Source: Bryobacteraceae bacterium (GTDB lineage: Bacteria > Acidobacteriota > Terriglobia > Bryobacterales > Bryobacteraceae). Taken from it: 64,000 nucleotides of DNA. Shown here piece by piece: positions 17,333 to 26,042 of the stretch. The notes beneath the pieces were generated by a model. It was not told the DNA's origin and searched no databases. It saw only the letters and a program-made list of their open reading frames with translations. Numbering within the stretch: position 1 is the stretch's first letter; each line of letters opens with the position of its first letter. Location of the stretch: assembly GCA_029975915.1 (NCBI GenBank), contig JARKOC010000049.1, positions 3,694 to 67,693 on the forward strand. Reading direction: 5' to 3'. A program made the translations under genes and the position numbers.

Positions 17333-18654
17333 CTCGAAATCTCCACAAATTCGGCCGTCGCCGCCGTCACCGTCCCGTCGATACTCGCATGGACGTCCGC
17401 GCCCAACTCGCCTTCGTTCATTCGCGCCACGGCCTGGCCGCGTTTCACCTTCTCGCCCGATTTCACAATCACTGTCGCCGGCACCCCCGTATGCTGCCGC
17501 GTCATGATTCGCACCTTCCCCGGCTCCGGTTCCTTCGTCGTGAACGGCGTCGGCGCTTCGTACTGCTCGACGTTTAGACGCTGACGGAGTTGCGCCAGCG
17601 GTACCCGCCGGTACTCCTTCATCGGATGAACCTTCACCGGCTTTTCTTGCACGAACTTGATGCCCGCCGCCCGCAGATCCACCTTCGCCTGGTCGCAGGC
17701 CTCTTTCGGGAAAAGATCCTCGGGGCAGGCGTAGAGCGTACACAACCCGCAGGCGCAGCAAAGCTGGCCCCACTGATTCCAGTTGTCGGCGCCGGCCAGC
17801 GTGAAACCGAGCGTCCGCATTACCTTGTGCGGCTGGACATCGTAACCGAGCAAATACCGGGGGCAGAACTCGGTGCAGTAGCTGCATTGATCGCACGCCG
17901 ACCTGCCGATCCGCGCCATCGCCTCTTTCGGGCGCAATCGCCGCTCCACGAGCGTATGTTCCGCCGGCAGAACGATCAGCCCGCCCATCGTCTTGGTCAC
18001 CGGCTGATCCATGTCGAAGCTCAACGTGCCCATCATCAGCCCCGAGACGAACAACCCGGCATCGTCCACCGTCATGCCGCCCGCCATCTCGATCAGGTCC
18101 TTGAACGGCGTACCCACCGGAACCCAGAAACTCGTGGGCGTCCGTACCGCGCCGTTGATCGAAACGAACTTCCGCGTCACCGCCCGCCCTTCCACCGCCT
18201 CCTGGACGTTGTAGAGCGTCTCGACGTTGTTCACCACGCATCCGACATTCAGCGGAATCCCGCCCGCTGGAATCAGCCGTCCCGTGGCCGTGTAGACCAA
18301 CTCGTACTCGTCGCCCGAAGGATAGAAATCGCCCAGATAAGTCATCCCAATGCCGGCGGCTTCGGCCAGCGGTTCGATGGCGGCAATCGCCCCTTTGTTC
18401 TTTTCCTTGATGCCGAACAGCGCCGTGCGCGCGCCCGTGGACGCCCTCATCGCTTTCATCCCGTCGATGATCGGGGCCGGGAAGTTCTTCATCAACTCGT
18501 AGTCTTTATGCAGCAGCGGCTCGCACTCGGCCCCGTTGGCCAGCAGGTATTCCACCTGCGACGAGGCTTTCACGGACGCAGGGAATCCCGCGCCGCCGGC
18601 GCCCACCACGCCCATTTCGCGCAACGTCTGGCTGAGACTCATCTTTTCTATCAT
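17329..18654 (-). CDS. PduS/RnfC-like flavin and Fe-S reductase
   Basis: This 441-residue protein has the GVVGAGGAGFPASVK nucleotide/FMN-binding motif of the complex I 51-kDa/RnfC superfamily near residue 15 and an SLBB-like central region. Two [4Fe-4S] motifs follow (CDQCSYCTEFCP and CCACGLCTLYACP), then a C-terminal barrel-sandwich domain. This arrangement is that of PduS, the cobalamin reductase of propanediol-using microcompartments. The start at 18654 gives MIEKMSLSQTL; an ATG four codons later is possible. It overlaps the PduT-like gene by 4 nt and follows the membrane-protein gene by 34 nt. What it reduces here is not clear. Confidence 0.87.
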   Translation of the reverse strand: MIEKMSLSQTLREMGVVGAGGAGFPASVKASSQVEYLLANGAECEPLLHKDYELMKNFPAPIIDGMKAMRASTGARTALFGIKEKNKGAIAAIEPLAEAAGIGMTYLGDFYPSGDEYELVYTATGRLIPAGGIPLNVGCVVNNVETLYNVQEAVEGRAVTRKFVSINGAVRTPTSFWVPVGTPFKDLIEMAGGMTVDDAGLFVSGLMMGTLSFDMDQPVTKTMGGLIVLPAEHTLVERRLRPKEAMARIGRSACDQCSYCTEFCPRYLLGYDVQPHKVMRTLGFTLAGADNWNQWGQLCCACGLCTLYACPEDLFPKEACDQAKVDLRAAGIKFVQEKPVKVHPMKEYRRVPLAQLRQRLNVEQYEAPTPFTTKEPEPGKVRIMTRQHTGVPATVIVKSGEKVKRGQAVARMNEGELGADVHASIDGTVTAATAEFVEISR

Positions 18655-18688
18655 CCTACGGTTCTCGCCGGTACGCCCGCCGCCGTTC

Positions 18689-20368
18689 TTACTCCACAAA
18701 CCCGTAACTCACCACTGCCGCTCCCAGCGGTTCGCCCACACGTCCCTTGAGATGGTAGGCATTGGGGAATCGGACCTCGATTTGGGTCAACTTCTCCGGG
18801 CCCGGCTTCAACTCCCAACTTGCCGTCAGCCAGCCGTTCTTATCAAAGGTCCGTGCCCCCAAGGCAGTTCCGTCCAGAACCGCATCCACCGTGACAGAAC
18901 CCTGGTCCGCGATCTGCCGGGGGCTAATGTTCAGTTTCACCTCGAACCGCTTCGCCCCAGCAGGCCGCCTCAGTGCCGCCTTCGCGCGGACGCCGGCCCA
19001 CCGGAACTTGCCACCCGGCCACAGCCAGCCGTCTCCAAGCAGCCAGAGCGGCTCCTCTTCGCCGAACTCGTACATGGCCGGTTCCTTCCCGATATCCCTT
19101 TTCACAGCGCACAGGCTCTTAAGATACGGGTTCCACCCGACAACGGCCAGGTTGCTTTCCGACAGCAACACCTTCGAATTGGCCCCCTCGGGAACGTCCA
19201 CCTTGAAAGCCGGACTCCGGTAGAACCACCTGAATGCCCCCTCCACGCCCCATGATTCCATGAACTGCGGCCGCGTCCGCGAATAGACGTTCCGAACCTC
19301 GGGGTTCGCCGCATGGAACCGCTCCACGGCCGCCACATACGCCCGATTCTCGTCGGCAATTGCCAAGGCAGCCTTCCGCTTGTCCCTCATCACCATGTAG
19401 TTGTAGGGAATCCAAGCTGCCATCACCGCCGCCACCGCCCATGTCTTCCAACGCTCCGTGCCGAACGCAACGGCCACGGCACCAGCCACCAGCGACAGGT
19501 ATAGGTAGACGCTGAATAGGCGCTCTGGCAGGAACCAGAGCGGCCCCATCAGCAGTGCGATTCCGGCGATGCCCAAACGAACCTTCGGCTCCTTGCATAG
19601 GAAAAAGACCGCGATGAGCGCCAGCCCCGCATACGGCAGGAACAGGATCTCGGAACTGTAAAAAGTGGTCGTTTTCCAGAGAGCCGCTGGCGTGAACTGA
19701 AGCGTGTAGGCAGTTACCTGATCGGGTCTGTTCCATAGCGCCTGAGCCGTAAACCATGCGGAAACAGCAGCATACGGCGCTACACGGAGCCACCTGCGCT
19801 CGCCCGCCCAGTACTCATACGCCGCCAGGAACGCTGGCAGCGCGACGGCGATCTCCTTGGATTTGTAAGCGATCCAGAGCGTGATCAACCCCGCCCACCA
19901 CCACCGGCTCATGTACAGGAGAAGCGTCAGCAGGCAGAACAGACACACCAGCACGTCGAAAAGGAACATCGGTTTCCAGTAGGCGTCAAAGCAGGCCATG
20001 TGGAAAGCGAAGAGAATCGCCGCGACCGCCGCCCCCCGTTCCGCAGCGCCCATTCGCCGCAACAACATCCACAGAAGCGCCACATTGGCCAGGTGGACCA
20101 GGTGGATCAACCAAACGAACGGTTGAAACGTAAGGCCATACGCCCGCCCGAACAGGGCAAAGATTCCGTGTCCCACCGGGCGGAAGTTGGCTTCGCTCAA
20201 CCACGGCGACACCATGCCTTCAGCCCACCCGCCTGGATACAGGAATTGGGTCCAGGCGAGATTGTTCAGATCGTCGGCTGAGAAAAAGCCCTTGTATGCG
20301 CCTCGATTGGCAATCAGAAAGAGAACCGCCACCGCCGCCATCGAGGCGATGATCCGCAACCGCTTCAT
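18689..20368 (-). CDS. large membrane protein, glycosyltransferase-like (GT-C fold possible)
   Basis: This 559-residue protein has about ten transmembrane helices in its first 360 residues, then a soluble C-terminal region of beta-rich character. SADDLNN shortly after the first helix resembles the first-loop acidic motif of GT-C type membrane glycosyltransferases and related proteins. FRPVGHGIFALFGRAYG and the SKEIAVALP loop also recur in such proteins. I start at the ATG at 20368 because its product begins MKRLRIIASMAAV, a normal first helix. Function is tentative: transfer of a lipid-linked sugar to an exported acceptor. The PduS-like gene follows after 34 nt. Confidence 0.65.
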   Translation of the reverse strand: MKRLRIIASMAAVAVLFLIANRGAYKGFFSADDLNNLAWTQFLYPGGWAEGMVSPWLSEANFRPVGHGIFALFGRAYGLTFQPFVWLIHLVHLANVALLWMLLRRMGAAERGAAVAAILFAFHMACFDAYWKPMFLFDVLVCLFCLLTLLLYMSRWWWAGLITLWIAYKSKEIAVALPAFLAAYEYWAGERRWLRVAPYAAVSAWFTAQALWNRPDQVTAYTLQFTPAALWKTTTFYSSEILFLPYAGLALIAVFFLCKEPKVRLGIAGIALLMGPLWFLPERLFSVYLYLSLVAGAVAVAFGTERWKTWAVAAVMAAWIPYNYMVMRDKRKAALAIADENRAYVAAVERFHAANPEVRNVYSRTRPQFMESWGVEGAFRWFYRSPAFKVDVPEGANSKVLLSESNLAVVGWNPYLKSLCAVKRDIGKEPAMYEFGEEEPLWLLGDGWLWPGGKFRWAGVRAKAALRRPAGAKRFEVKLNISPRQIADQGSVTVDAVLDGTALGARTFDKNGWLTASWELKPGPEKLTQIEVRFPNAYHLKGRVGEPLGAAVVSYGFVE

Positions 20369-20431
20369 CTGTGACAGTCTATCCGCTTGCCGCCGGTCGC
20401 TGCATCCAAATTTGGCGGTGCGATCCGAATC

Positions 20432-20437
20432 TATAAT
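20432..20437 (+). promoter_or_regulatory. candidate -10 box upstream of the MFS-queC-queE run
   Basis: TATAAT matches the sigma-70 -10 consensus and lies 26 nt before the MFS start codon, in the gap to the divergent membrane-protein gene. No good -35 sits at standard spacing, so the assignment rests on the -10 only. Confidence 0.35.
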
Positions 20438-20462
20438 GGGAAGGATCTCACCCATCGCCCCC

Positions 20463-21659
20463 ATGAACGCTCCCGCCGCCAGCGCCGAACTCTCCCCAGC
20501 CGCGCCGGCACGGTCCGGGGCCGCTGTCCAGACACTTCTTCTCCTTTCTTTTGCCCATTTCTTCGTCGACCTTCACGCCGGCGCGCTCGGCATCTTCCAA
20601 CCGCTGCTGGTGAGCAAACTGAAGCTGAGTTTCACCCAGGCCGGCTTCCTCGGCGGCCTGCTCGTCTTTTCCAGTTCCGTCACCCAGCCTGTCTACGGCT
20701 ATCTGAGCGACCGGATCCGCACTCGCATGTTCACCGTCCTGGCGCCTGGCGTGGCCGCCCTGTTCCTCACCAGTTTGTGCCTTGCTCCCACCTATGCCTG
20801 GGCCTTGGCGGCGGTTTTTCTCGGCGGCGCCGCGGTGAGCGCCTTCCACCCGCAAGGCGCATCCTGGGCGGCCTCTGGTTTCCACGCCAACAAGGGCCAG
20901 TGGATGGCTGTTTTCATTAGCGCCGGGACCCTGGGCATGGCCCTATCCCCCTCATTCTATTCCTACTTCATCGAAAAGCTCGGCTTCGGCAACCTCTTCT
21001 GGACCACCCTGCCCGCCGTCGCCTTTTCGGCCCTCATGTACTTCGGCCTCCGTGCTCCGGACGAACGCAAGGCACGGCAGACGTTTGACAGCGCCGCCCT
21101 GAAATCGGCCGCCCGCCCGCTTACCTATCTGTTCCTGGCGGTCTTTTTCCGCTCTGCCGTCCAGGTCAGCTTTGCTCAGTTTCTTGCTCTGTATCTCAAC
21201 TCACAACTCCATCTACCTCTATCAGTTGCCGCTGCCGTTCTCACCTGTTACCTGACTGCCGGAGCCATCGGCGGCTTCCTCGGCGGACGCCTAGCCGACC
21301 GCTTCGGCGCGCGCCGCGTTATCATGGCGAGTTTCCTGTTTTCGGTTCCATTCATGGCCGCCTTTTTCCACACTTCCGGCGTGTTTTCGTACGCCATGCT
21401 CGCCTTGGGCGGCTTCGTGTTGCTCTTCACCATTCCAGTGAATGTCGTTGTTGCACAAGAACTTGTTCCATCCCAATCGGGCGCCGTCTCGGCCCTGATG
21501 ATGGGATTCTCCTGGGGACTTGCGGGCATGATCTTCATTCCGCTCACCGGTTGGATCTCTGACCGCGCTTCACTCGGATTTGCTCTGGAACTGTTGCTCG
21601 TCTTCCCGCTGCTCGGACTCTGGGTGACCAGCCGCATTCCGAAAGAGGTCATCCGGTGA
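20463..21659 (+). CDS. MFS transporter, fosmidomycin-resistance (Fsr)-like
   Basis: This 398-residue, 12-helix major facilitator starts at the ATG at 20463; an in-frame ATG at 20436 is possible. [22 protein letters not shown] in the first helix and HPQGASWAA between helices 4 and 5 are typical of the Fsr branch, in which Escherichia coli Fsr exports fosmidomycin. SDRIRTR and [11 protein letters not shown] are the usual loop 2-3 and 8-9 MFS motifs. The natural substrate is unknown. Its stop overlaps the GTG of queC (GTGA), an unexpected operon partner that might relate to deazapurine or nucleoside traffic (inference). Confidence 0.82.
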   Translation: MNAPAASAELSPAAPARSGAAVQTLLLLSFAHFFVDLHAGALGIFQPLLVSKLKLSFTQAGFLGGLLVFSSSVTQPVYGYLSDRIRTRMFTVLAPGVAALFLTSLCLAPTYAWALAAVFLGGAAVSAFHPQGASWAASGFHANKGQWMAVFISAGTLGMALSPSFYSYFIEKLGFGNLFWTTLPAVAFSALMYFGLRAPDERKARQTFDSAALKSAARPLTYLFLAVFFRSAVQVSFAQFLALYLNSQLHLPLSVAAAVLTCYLTAGAIGGFLGGRLADRFGARRVIMASFLFSVPFMAAFFHTSGVFSYAMLALGGFVLLFTIPVNVVVAQELVPSQSGAVSALMMGFSWGLAGMIFIPLTGWISDRASLGFALELLLVFPLLGLWVTSRIPKEVIR

Positions 21660-22348
21660 AGCGGGCGGTTTGTTTGGTCAGCGGCGGCCTGGACTCGGCG
21701 ACAAGTCTCGCTTGCGCGCGGCGTGATGGCTTCGAAGTATACGCTTTGTCATTCGATTATGGCCAACGGCATAAGGTGGAACTTGAAGCCGCAGCAAGGG
21801 TTGCCAAGGCGCTAGGAGCTGCCCGTCACGAAATCACCCGGATCGACCTGCGGCTGTTCGGCGGTTCCGCCCTGACGGGCGAGATCGAGGTCCCCAAACA
21901 CCGCGCCGCCACCGAGATGTCCCGCGGCATCCCCGTCACCTACGTTCCGGCTCGCAACACCATTTTTCTTTCCTTCGCCCTTGCCTGGGCGGAAGTGCTC
22001 GGCGCCTCGGACATCTACCTGGGTGTGAACGCTGTCGACTACTCCGGCTACCCTGATTGCCGGCCGGAGTACATCGCAGCTTTTCGCCGCATGGCGAACC
22101 TGGCGACGAAAGCCGGCGTCGAGGGCTTGATGGCGTTAAATATCCACACTCCGCTCATTGCACTGTCCAAGGCCGAGATTATCCGGCTCGGCGTCTCGCT
22201 CGGCGTCGATTACTCGCTCACTCACTCCTGCTACGACCCGGACCCGGCCGGTCTGGCTTGCGGGGAATGCGACTCATGCCGGCTTCGTTTGGCCGGTTTT
22301 GCCGAAGCCGGTCTGTCCGATCCGCTCCAATACCAAACGAACACTTGA
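21656..22348 (+). CDS. queC: 7-cyano-7-deazaguanine synthase
   Basis: This 230-residue protein has the PP-loop ATP-binding motif SGGLDSAT at residues 9-16, followed by [11 protein letters not shown]. Its C-terminal zinc site is built from four cysteines (HSCYDP...ACGECDSC). These are QueC hallmarks. It converts 7-carboxy-7-deazaguanine to preQ0 with ATP and ammonia, on the path to queuosine. It is translationally coupled to the MFS gene and followed after 7 nt by queE, which makes its substrate. Confidence 0.95.
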   Translation: MKRAVCLVSGGLDSATSLACARRDGFEVYALSFDYGQRHKVELEAAARVAKALGAARHEITRIDLRLFGGSALTGEIEVPKHRAATEMSRGIPVTYVPARNTIFLSFALAWAEVLGASDIYLGVNAVDYSGYPDCRPEYIAAFRRMANLATKAGVEGLMALNIHTPLIALSKAEIIRLGVSLGVDYSLTHSCYDPDPAGLACGECDSCRLRLAGFAEAGLSDPLQYQTNT

Positions 22349-22355
22349 GACGGCC

Positions 22356-23042
22356 ATGAGAATCAGCGAGGTCTTTGCGAGCATCCAGGGCGAGGGCATC
22401 CTTGCCGGCGTCCCTTCGCTGTTTATTCGAACGAGTGGCTGCAATCTCCGATGCCACTGGTGTGACACCCCCTACACCTCATGGAGCCCCGAAGGTGAGG
22501 ACTGGCCGATTGACAAGCTCATCGCCTGGGTCTCCAGCCAGCCCATCTTCCGCCACGTCGTCCTGACCGGCGGCGAGCCGATGATCCAACCCGAGCTCCC
22601 GGAACTGGCCCGCCGGCTCGATGGAATTGGCTTACACATCACCATAGAAACCGCTGGAACGGTCTATTCTGAACTGCCCTGCCACCTGCTCAGCCTCAGT
22701 CCGAAACTGGTTAACTCCACCCCGCCTCCTGATGCCCCGGATGGCTGGGCCGCCCGTCACGAACGCCTCCGCATCAATGAGGATGCCCTGCTCCAGTTGA
22801 CCAGCCGCTACGACTATCAACTCAAGTTCGTCGTGTCCGAGCCGTCCGATCTCGACGAAGTCCACTCCCTCGCGCGCCTTTGCCGAACCCCTGCGGACCG
22901 CGTTTTGCTTATGCCTGAGGCTCGAAACAGAGATGAATTGCACATGCGCGGGCCTTGGCTGGCCGAAGTCTGCAAGCAGACCGGCTACCGGTACGGTCCA
23001 CGGCTGCATGTGGAATTGTATGGGGACCGCCGCGGGGTGTGA
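22356..23042 (+). CDS. queE: 7-carboxy-7-deazaguanine synthase
   Basis: This 228-residue radical-SAM protein carries C29-x3-C33-x2-C36 (SGCNLRCHWCDTPY), the standard CxxxCxxC cluster, plus TGGEPM. The N-terminal EVFASIQGEG motif is specific to QueE. It converts 6-carboxy-tetrahydropterin to 7-carboxy-7-deazaguanine. I start at the ATG at 22356; the longer open frame upstream lies inside queC. queD and folE are not in the window. Confidence 0.94.
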   Translation: MRISEVFASIQGEGILAGVPSLFIRTSGCNLRCHWCDTPYTSWSPEGEDWPIDKLIAWVSSQPIFRHVVLTGGEPMIQPELPELARRLDGIGLHITIETAGTVYSELPCHLLSLSPKLVNSTPPPDAPDGWAARHERLRINEDALLQLTSRYDYQLKFVVSEPSDLDEVHSLARLCRTPADRVLLMPEARNRDELHMRGPWLAEVCKQTGYRYGPRLHVELYGDRRGV

Positions 23043-23069
23043 TCTGATTCGGGTTAAGGAAGCCTACCT

Positions 23070-23088
23070 AGAAAACCTTACGTTTTCT
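23070..23088. repeat. short inverted repeat downstream of queE
   Basis: AGAAAAC and GTTTTCT form a perfect 7-bp palindrome with a 5-nt spacer, 27 nt after the queE stop and about 95 nt before the cpaE-like start. It could be a weak terminator or an operator; nothing distinguishes these. Confidence 0.3.
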
Positions 23089-23181
23089 CTGACTGGATAT
23101 AGCTTAAGCGGCGCAGTTCTAAGCCGATTTGCCGATTGTTGGGCTCAATCGCTTTCTCTACTCTGAACTTGGAGGATAGTG

Positions 23182-24375
23182 ATGCTGCGGGGATTGCTTA
23201 TTTGCCCGGATCCCGAAATGGCCGGCGCTCTAACGACCGCCCTCGGAGAAACCAATCAGGCCGGGATCGCCAAAACGATGGACCGCTATGCGGGCGAAGT
23301 CGAGTTGATGCGGATTGTGCTGGCTCACGCGCCTCAGGTCATTTTCGTCAGTACTGAATCTCTCAACAAGCTGTTGGAGACGGTCAAGACGCTGGAGCAA
23401 CAGGCGCAGGGCATTCAGGTCATTGCGATTGGGAGAAGTTGCGACCCGTCGCTTTTGATGGAATTGATGAGGTACGGAATCAGGGAGTACCTGCCCTGCC
23501 CGTTCGTCCGAGACAATGTGTTCCAGGCACTGGCAAGGGTGGAGGAGATCATCAATCGCAATCCGCCGAATCTGAGCGTCAGCGACCAACTCTACGCCTT
23601 CCTGCCGGCGAAGCAGGGTGTGGGCGCTTCCACGGTGGCGCTAAACACGGCCTGGGCTCTCGGCTCGCATAAGGACACACCGACGCTGTTGATCGATATG
23701 GATTTGACGTCCGGGATTTTGGGTTTCATGCTGAAACTCCACCCGTCGCGTACGATCATCGACGCCGCTCAGAACGCCCACAACCTCGACGAATCGCTCT
23801 GGCCCCAACTCCTCACTCGAAAAGGCCCCATGGAGGTGCTTCCGACAGGAGGTCTGAACCCAGAGTTCCGCATTGATGGCACGCAGATCAGGTACATCTT
23901 GGATTTCGCCCGGCGGCATCACTCGGCGATCTGCGTCGATCTTTCGGGCAATCTCGAACGCTACTCGATCGAGATCATGCACGAGTCCAAGCGCATCTTC
24001 ATGGTGGTGACGCCGGAGATCCCCACCATCCATCTGGCGCGCGAGAAGCTCAAGTATCTCAACAACATCGAACTAGGCGACCGGATCTCGGTGATTCTCA
24101 ACCGCAACCATAAGCGGGCCGTAATCTCGCCCGATCAGGTCGAAAACCTGCTGGGCGTCCCTGTGATGACCTGTTTGCTGAACGATTACCAGGGAGTCCA
24201 CCGCTCCTTGCAGGCGGGCCGCGCCGTCGAACCGACCAGCGAGTTGGGACGCCAGTTCGTCGGCTTCTCGAACGCCATCCTTGATAGAGCATCTCCAGCG
24301 AGTGAACCCAAAGCGCGCAGACTGGTTGACTATCTTTCGATACTTCCTGGCCGGTACAGCGCCGTTAGCGACTGA
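23182..24375 (+). CDS. CpaE-like pilus assembly ATPase (MinD/ParA family)
   Basis: This 397-residue protein has an N-terminal receiver-like domain (about 1-120, lacking a clear phosphoacceptor pattern) and a MinD/ParA-like P-loop domain. The deviant Walker A reads AKQGVGASTVALNTA, and LIDMDLTSG holds the Walker A' aspartate. This two-domain layout is that of CpaE/TadZ, which localises Flp/Tad pilus assembly at the cell pole. GGAGG lies 6 nt before the ATG at 23182, so that start is preferred over the adjacent GTG. The rest of the tad cluster is not here, though a Flp-type pilin gene lies at 57.7 kb. Confidence 0.8.
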   Translation: MLRGLLICPDPEMAGALTTALGETNQAGIAKTMDRYAGEVELMRIVLAHAPQVIFVSTESLNKLLETVKTLEQQAQGIQVIAIGRSCDPSLLMELMRYGIREYLPCPFVRDNVFQALARVEEIINRNPPNLSVSDQLYAFLPAKQGVGASTVALNTAWALGSHKDTPTLLIDMDLTSGILGFMLKLHPSRTIIDAAQNAHNLDESLWPQLLTRKGPMEVLPTGGLNPEFRIDGTQIRYILDFARRHHSAICVDLSGNLERYSIEIMHESKRIFMVVTPEIPTIHLAREKLKYLNNIELGDRISVILNRNHKRAVISPDQVENLLGVPVMTCLLNDYQGVHRSLQAGRAVEPTSELGRQFVGFSNAILDRASPASEPKARRLVDYLSILPGRYSAVSD

Positions 24376-24503
24376 GGACGGGTAGGCCGGCGCCTGCCGC
24401 GAAAGAGAGCGATTCGATTGCAGCCCGGCTGCAGGCCGCACATTTTCGGTAAAGATGCCAGCGAAGGCGTTGTGGCCTCTGCCGCTACCTGATCATCCCG
24501 GTC

Positions 24504-25067
24504 TCACCCGCGCTTGGCGCGTTTCAGAGTGATGGTGTCGGACACGGCCTTCGGATCGAAACCAAACTCACTCAGGAAGGCAGCCACTTCGGCGCTTTGC
24601 GCGGTGACCACAGGCTTGCCGTCGACCATGACGTGGGTGAGTTTGCTCTGCGCGACGACCCGGCCGCGCAGCCACTCGGAATCGAGCCAGCCGAGGCGGA
24701 GTTGATCCGGCTGCTTGTCGACAAGCATGAAAAAGTGCCCTGGAACCGCCATCTCCGGCCTCTCGGTCTTGACCAGATCGAAAATCAGGCGGTCTCCGAT
24801 CCGAACCAGCCGCCCATTCAGCCTGAGCGGCGCCTCGTCCGGCTTGGCGGGGATCCAGAGAATGTCGTAGTCCTTGGACGAAGGCGAGCGTTGACGGATC
24901 CAGGCTACGGTGACCCCATCTTCGTCTGAATGAACCCATTCACCCACGAGTGTCGTGTCCAGGACGGTGGTTTCATTCGTGGCGAGAGGGTGAACCGACA
25001 TCAGGTCGACGCAGCCGATCAGCATCACCAGACTTGCCAGCGCTACGATGCAGGAGATTGTACGCAC
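24504..25067 (-). CDS. lipoprotein of unknown function
   Basis: I start this 187-residue protein at the GTG at 25067, which gives a lipoprotein signal with lipobox LIGC (VRTISCIVALASLVMLIGC). GGAGG lies upstream, and an adjacent TTG is also possible. Much longer open frame exists upstream but has no signal peptide. The mature protein shows VGEWVHSDEDGVTVAW and LRLNGRLVRIGDRLIFDL, suggesting a lipocalin-like beta-barrel or sandwich. No enzymatic motif is seen. It is divergent from the AlkD-like gene. Confidence 0.65.
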   Translation of the reverse strand: MRTISCIVALASLVMLIGCVDLMSVHPLATNETTVLDTTLVGEWVHSDEDGVTVAWIRQRSPSSKDYDILWIPAKPDEAPLRLNGRLVRIGDRLIFDLVKTERPEMAVPGHFFMLVDKQPDQLRLGWLDSEWLRGRVVAQSKLTHVMVDGKPVVTAQSAEVAAFLSEFGFDPKAVSDTITLKRAKRG

Positions 25068-25220
25068 CAAGGAAACCTCCCCCTCCCGGTTTTGACCGAG
25101 TTCACGAAACCGAGATCGAGTCCAGTATGCGCTGTGCCGTGGGATCGGTGTCAATCCGGAAGTTTGCGGCGGATGGAAACAGTTGCGGCCTGTGAGTGGG
25201 GCACGTAGGCTCAAAGTGGT

Positions 25221-25979
25221 ATGCCGAAAAGGGAAGTTGCAGGTCATTCCGCCGCTCACCTGGTCGCAGCCATCCGTGCCTACTGCCAGAAGCATGCCCA
25301 GCCGGACAAGGCGGACAAGTGGGCGCGGTATTTCAGCGAGGGATATGACTCTTGGGGGCTCTTGGACAAGGGCCATCCGATCTTTACGACGCAACAGGAG
25401 GCGTGGGCGGCCGAATACGCAGGGCTCGGGCTCGATGGTTTTATCGAAGCTGGATGCGAACTATTCAAGAGCGGCAAATATGAGGAGGGGGCTCTCGCCA
25501 TCCGGTTCGTCAAGCAACTAGGAGACGGGATCGGGCCGGCGCAGTTGAAGGCGATGGAGGGGTGGTTCGACGGCGGAGTCCGGAACTGGGCGCATGTGGA
25601 CGTCATGTGCATGGAGATCCTGTCGCCGTTGCTTGAGACGGGGAAACTGAAGCCGGACAATCTCTCCACTTGGCGCTCGTCGCCGCACAGGTTCCAAAGA
25701 AGGGCGGCGGTGGTGTCGATGCTGGCCCTGCTGAAGGCGAAGGGCGGACCAAAGAAGGCGCTGGCCTTCATCGAGCCGATGATGGAGGAGACCGAAAAGG
25801 TGGTTCATCAGGGCTTGGGGTGGGTCATCAAGGAAGTCTGGAAAATTGAGCCCGGCCTGGCGGAGGAATTCCTCACGAAGTGGAAGGACCGGTCGGCGCG
25901 GCTTGTCATCTCTACCGCCTGCGAGAAGATGACGGCCGAGAAAAAAGTCGAGTTCCGAGCGGCGCGCCGTAAGGCATAG
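25221..25979 (+). CDS. DNA alkylation repair protein (AlkD-like, HEAT repeats)
   Basis: This 252-residue helical protein shows NWAHVDVMCMEILSPLL and WRSSPHRFQRRAAVVS, which correspond to the conserved W-D and W-x-R-R elements of the AlkC/AlkD family. Family members excise N3- and N7-alkylpurines without base flipping, using HEAT-repeat-like helices that cradle the duplex. The length is typical (230-250). The N-terminal half is less conserved. No ada or other alkylation-response gene is adjacent. Confidence 0.75.
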   Translation: MPKREVAGHSAAHLVAAIRAYCQKHAQPDKADKWARYFSEGYDSWGLLDKGHPIFTTQQEAWAAEYAGLGLDGFIEAGCELFKSGKYEEGALAIRFVKQLGDGIGPAQLKAMEGWFDGGVRNWAHVDVMCMEILSPLLETGKLKPDNLSTWRSSPHRFQRRAAVVSMLALLKAKGGPKKALAFIEPMMEETEKVVHQGLGWVIKEVWKIEPGLAEEFLTKWKDRSARLVISTACEKMTAEKKVEFRAARRKA

Positions 25980-26042
25980 CGCAGCGGCAAGCCGGGTAGG
26001 CGACTGATGAAGCCGCAGGCGCTCAAGTTTGGACGCTTGGAA

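Noticed and set aside
20369..20462. preQ1 riboswitch controlling the que genes
   Set aside because: The leader shows no preQ1-I C-rich aptamer or A-rich tail that I can recognise; queC is also preceded by an overlapping MFS gene.
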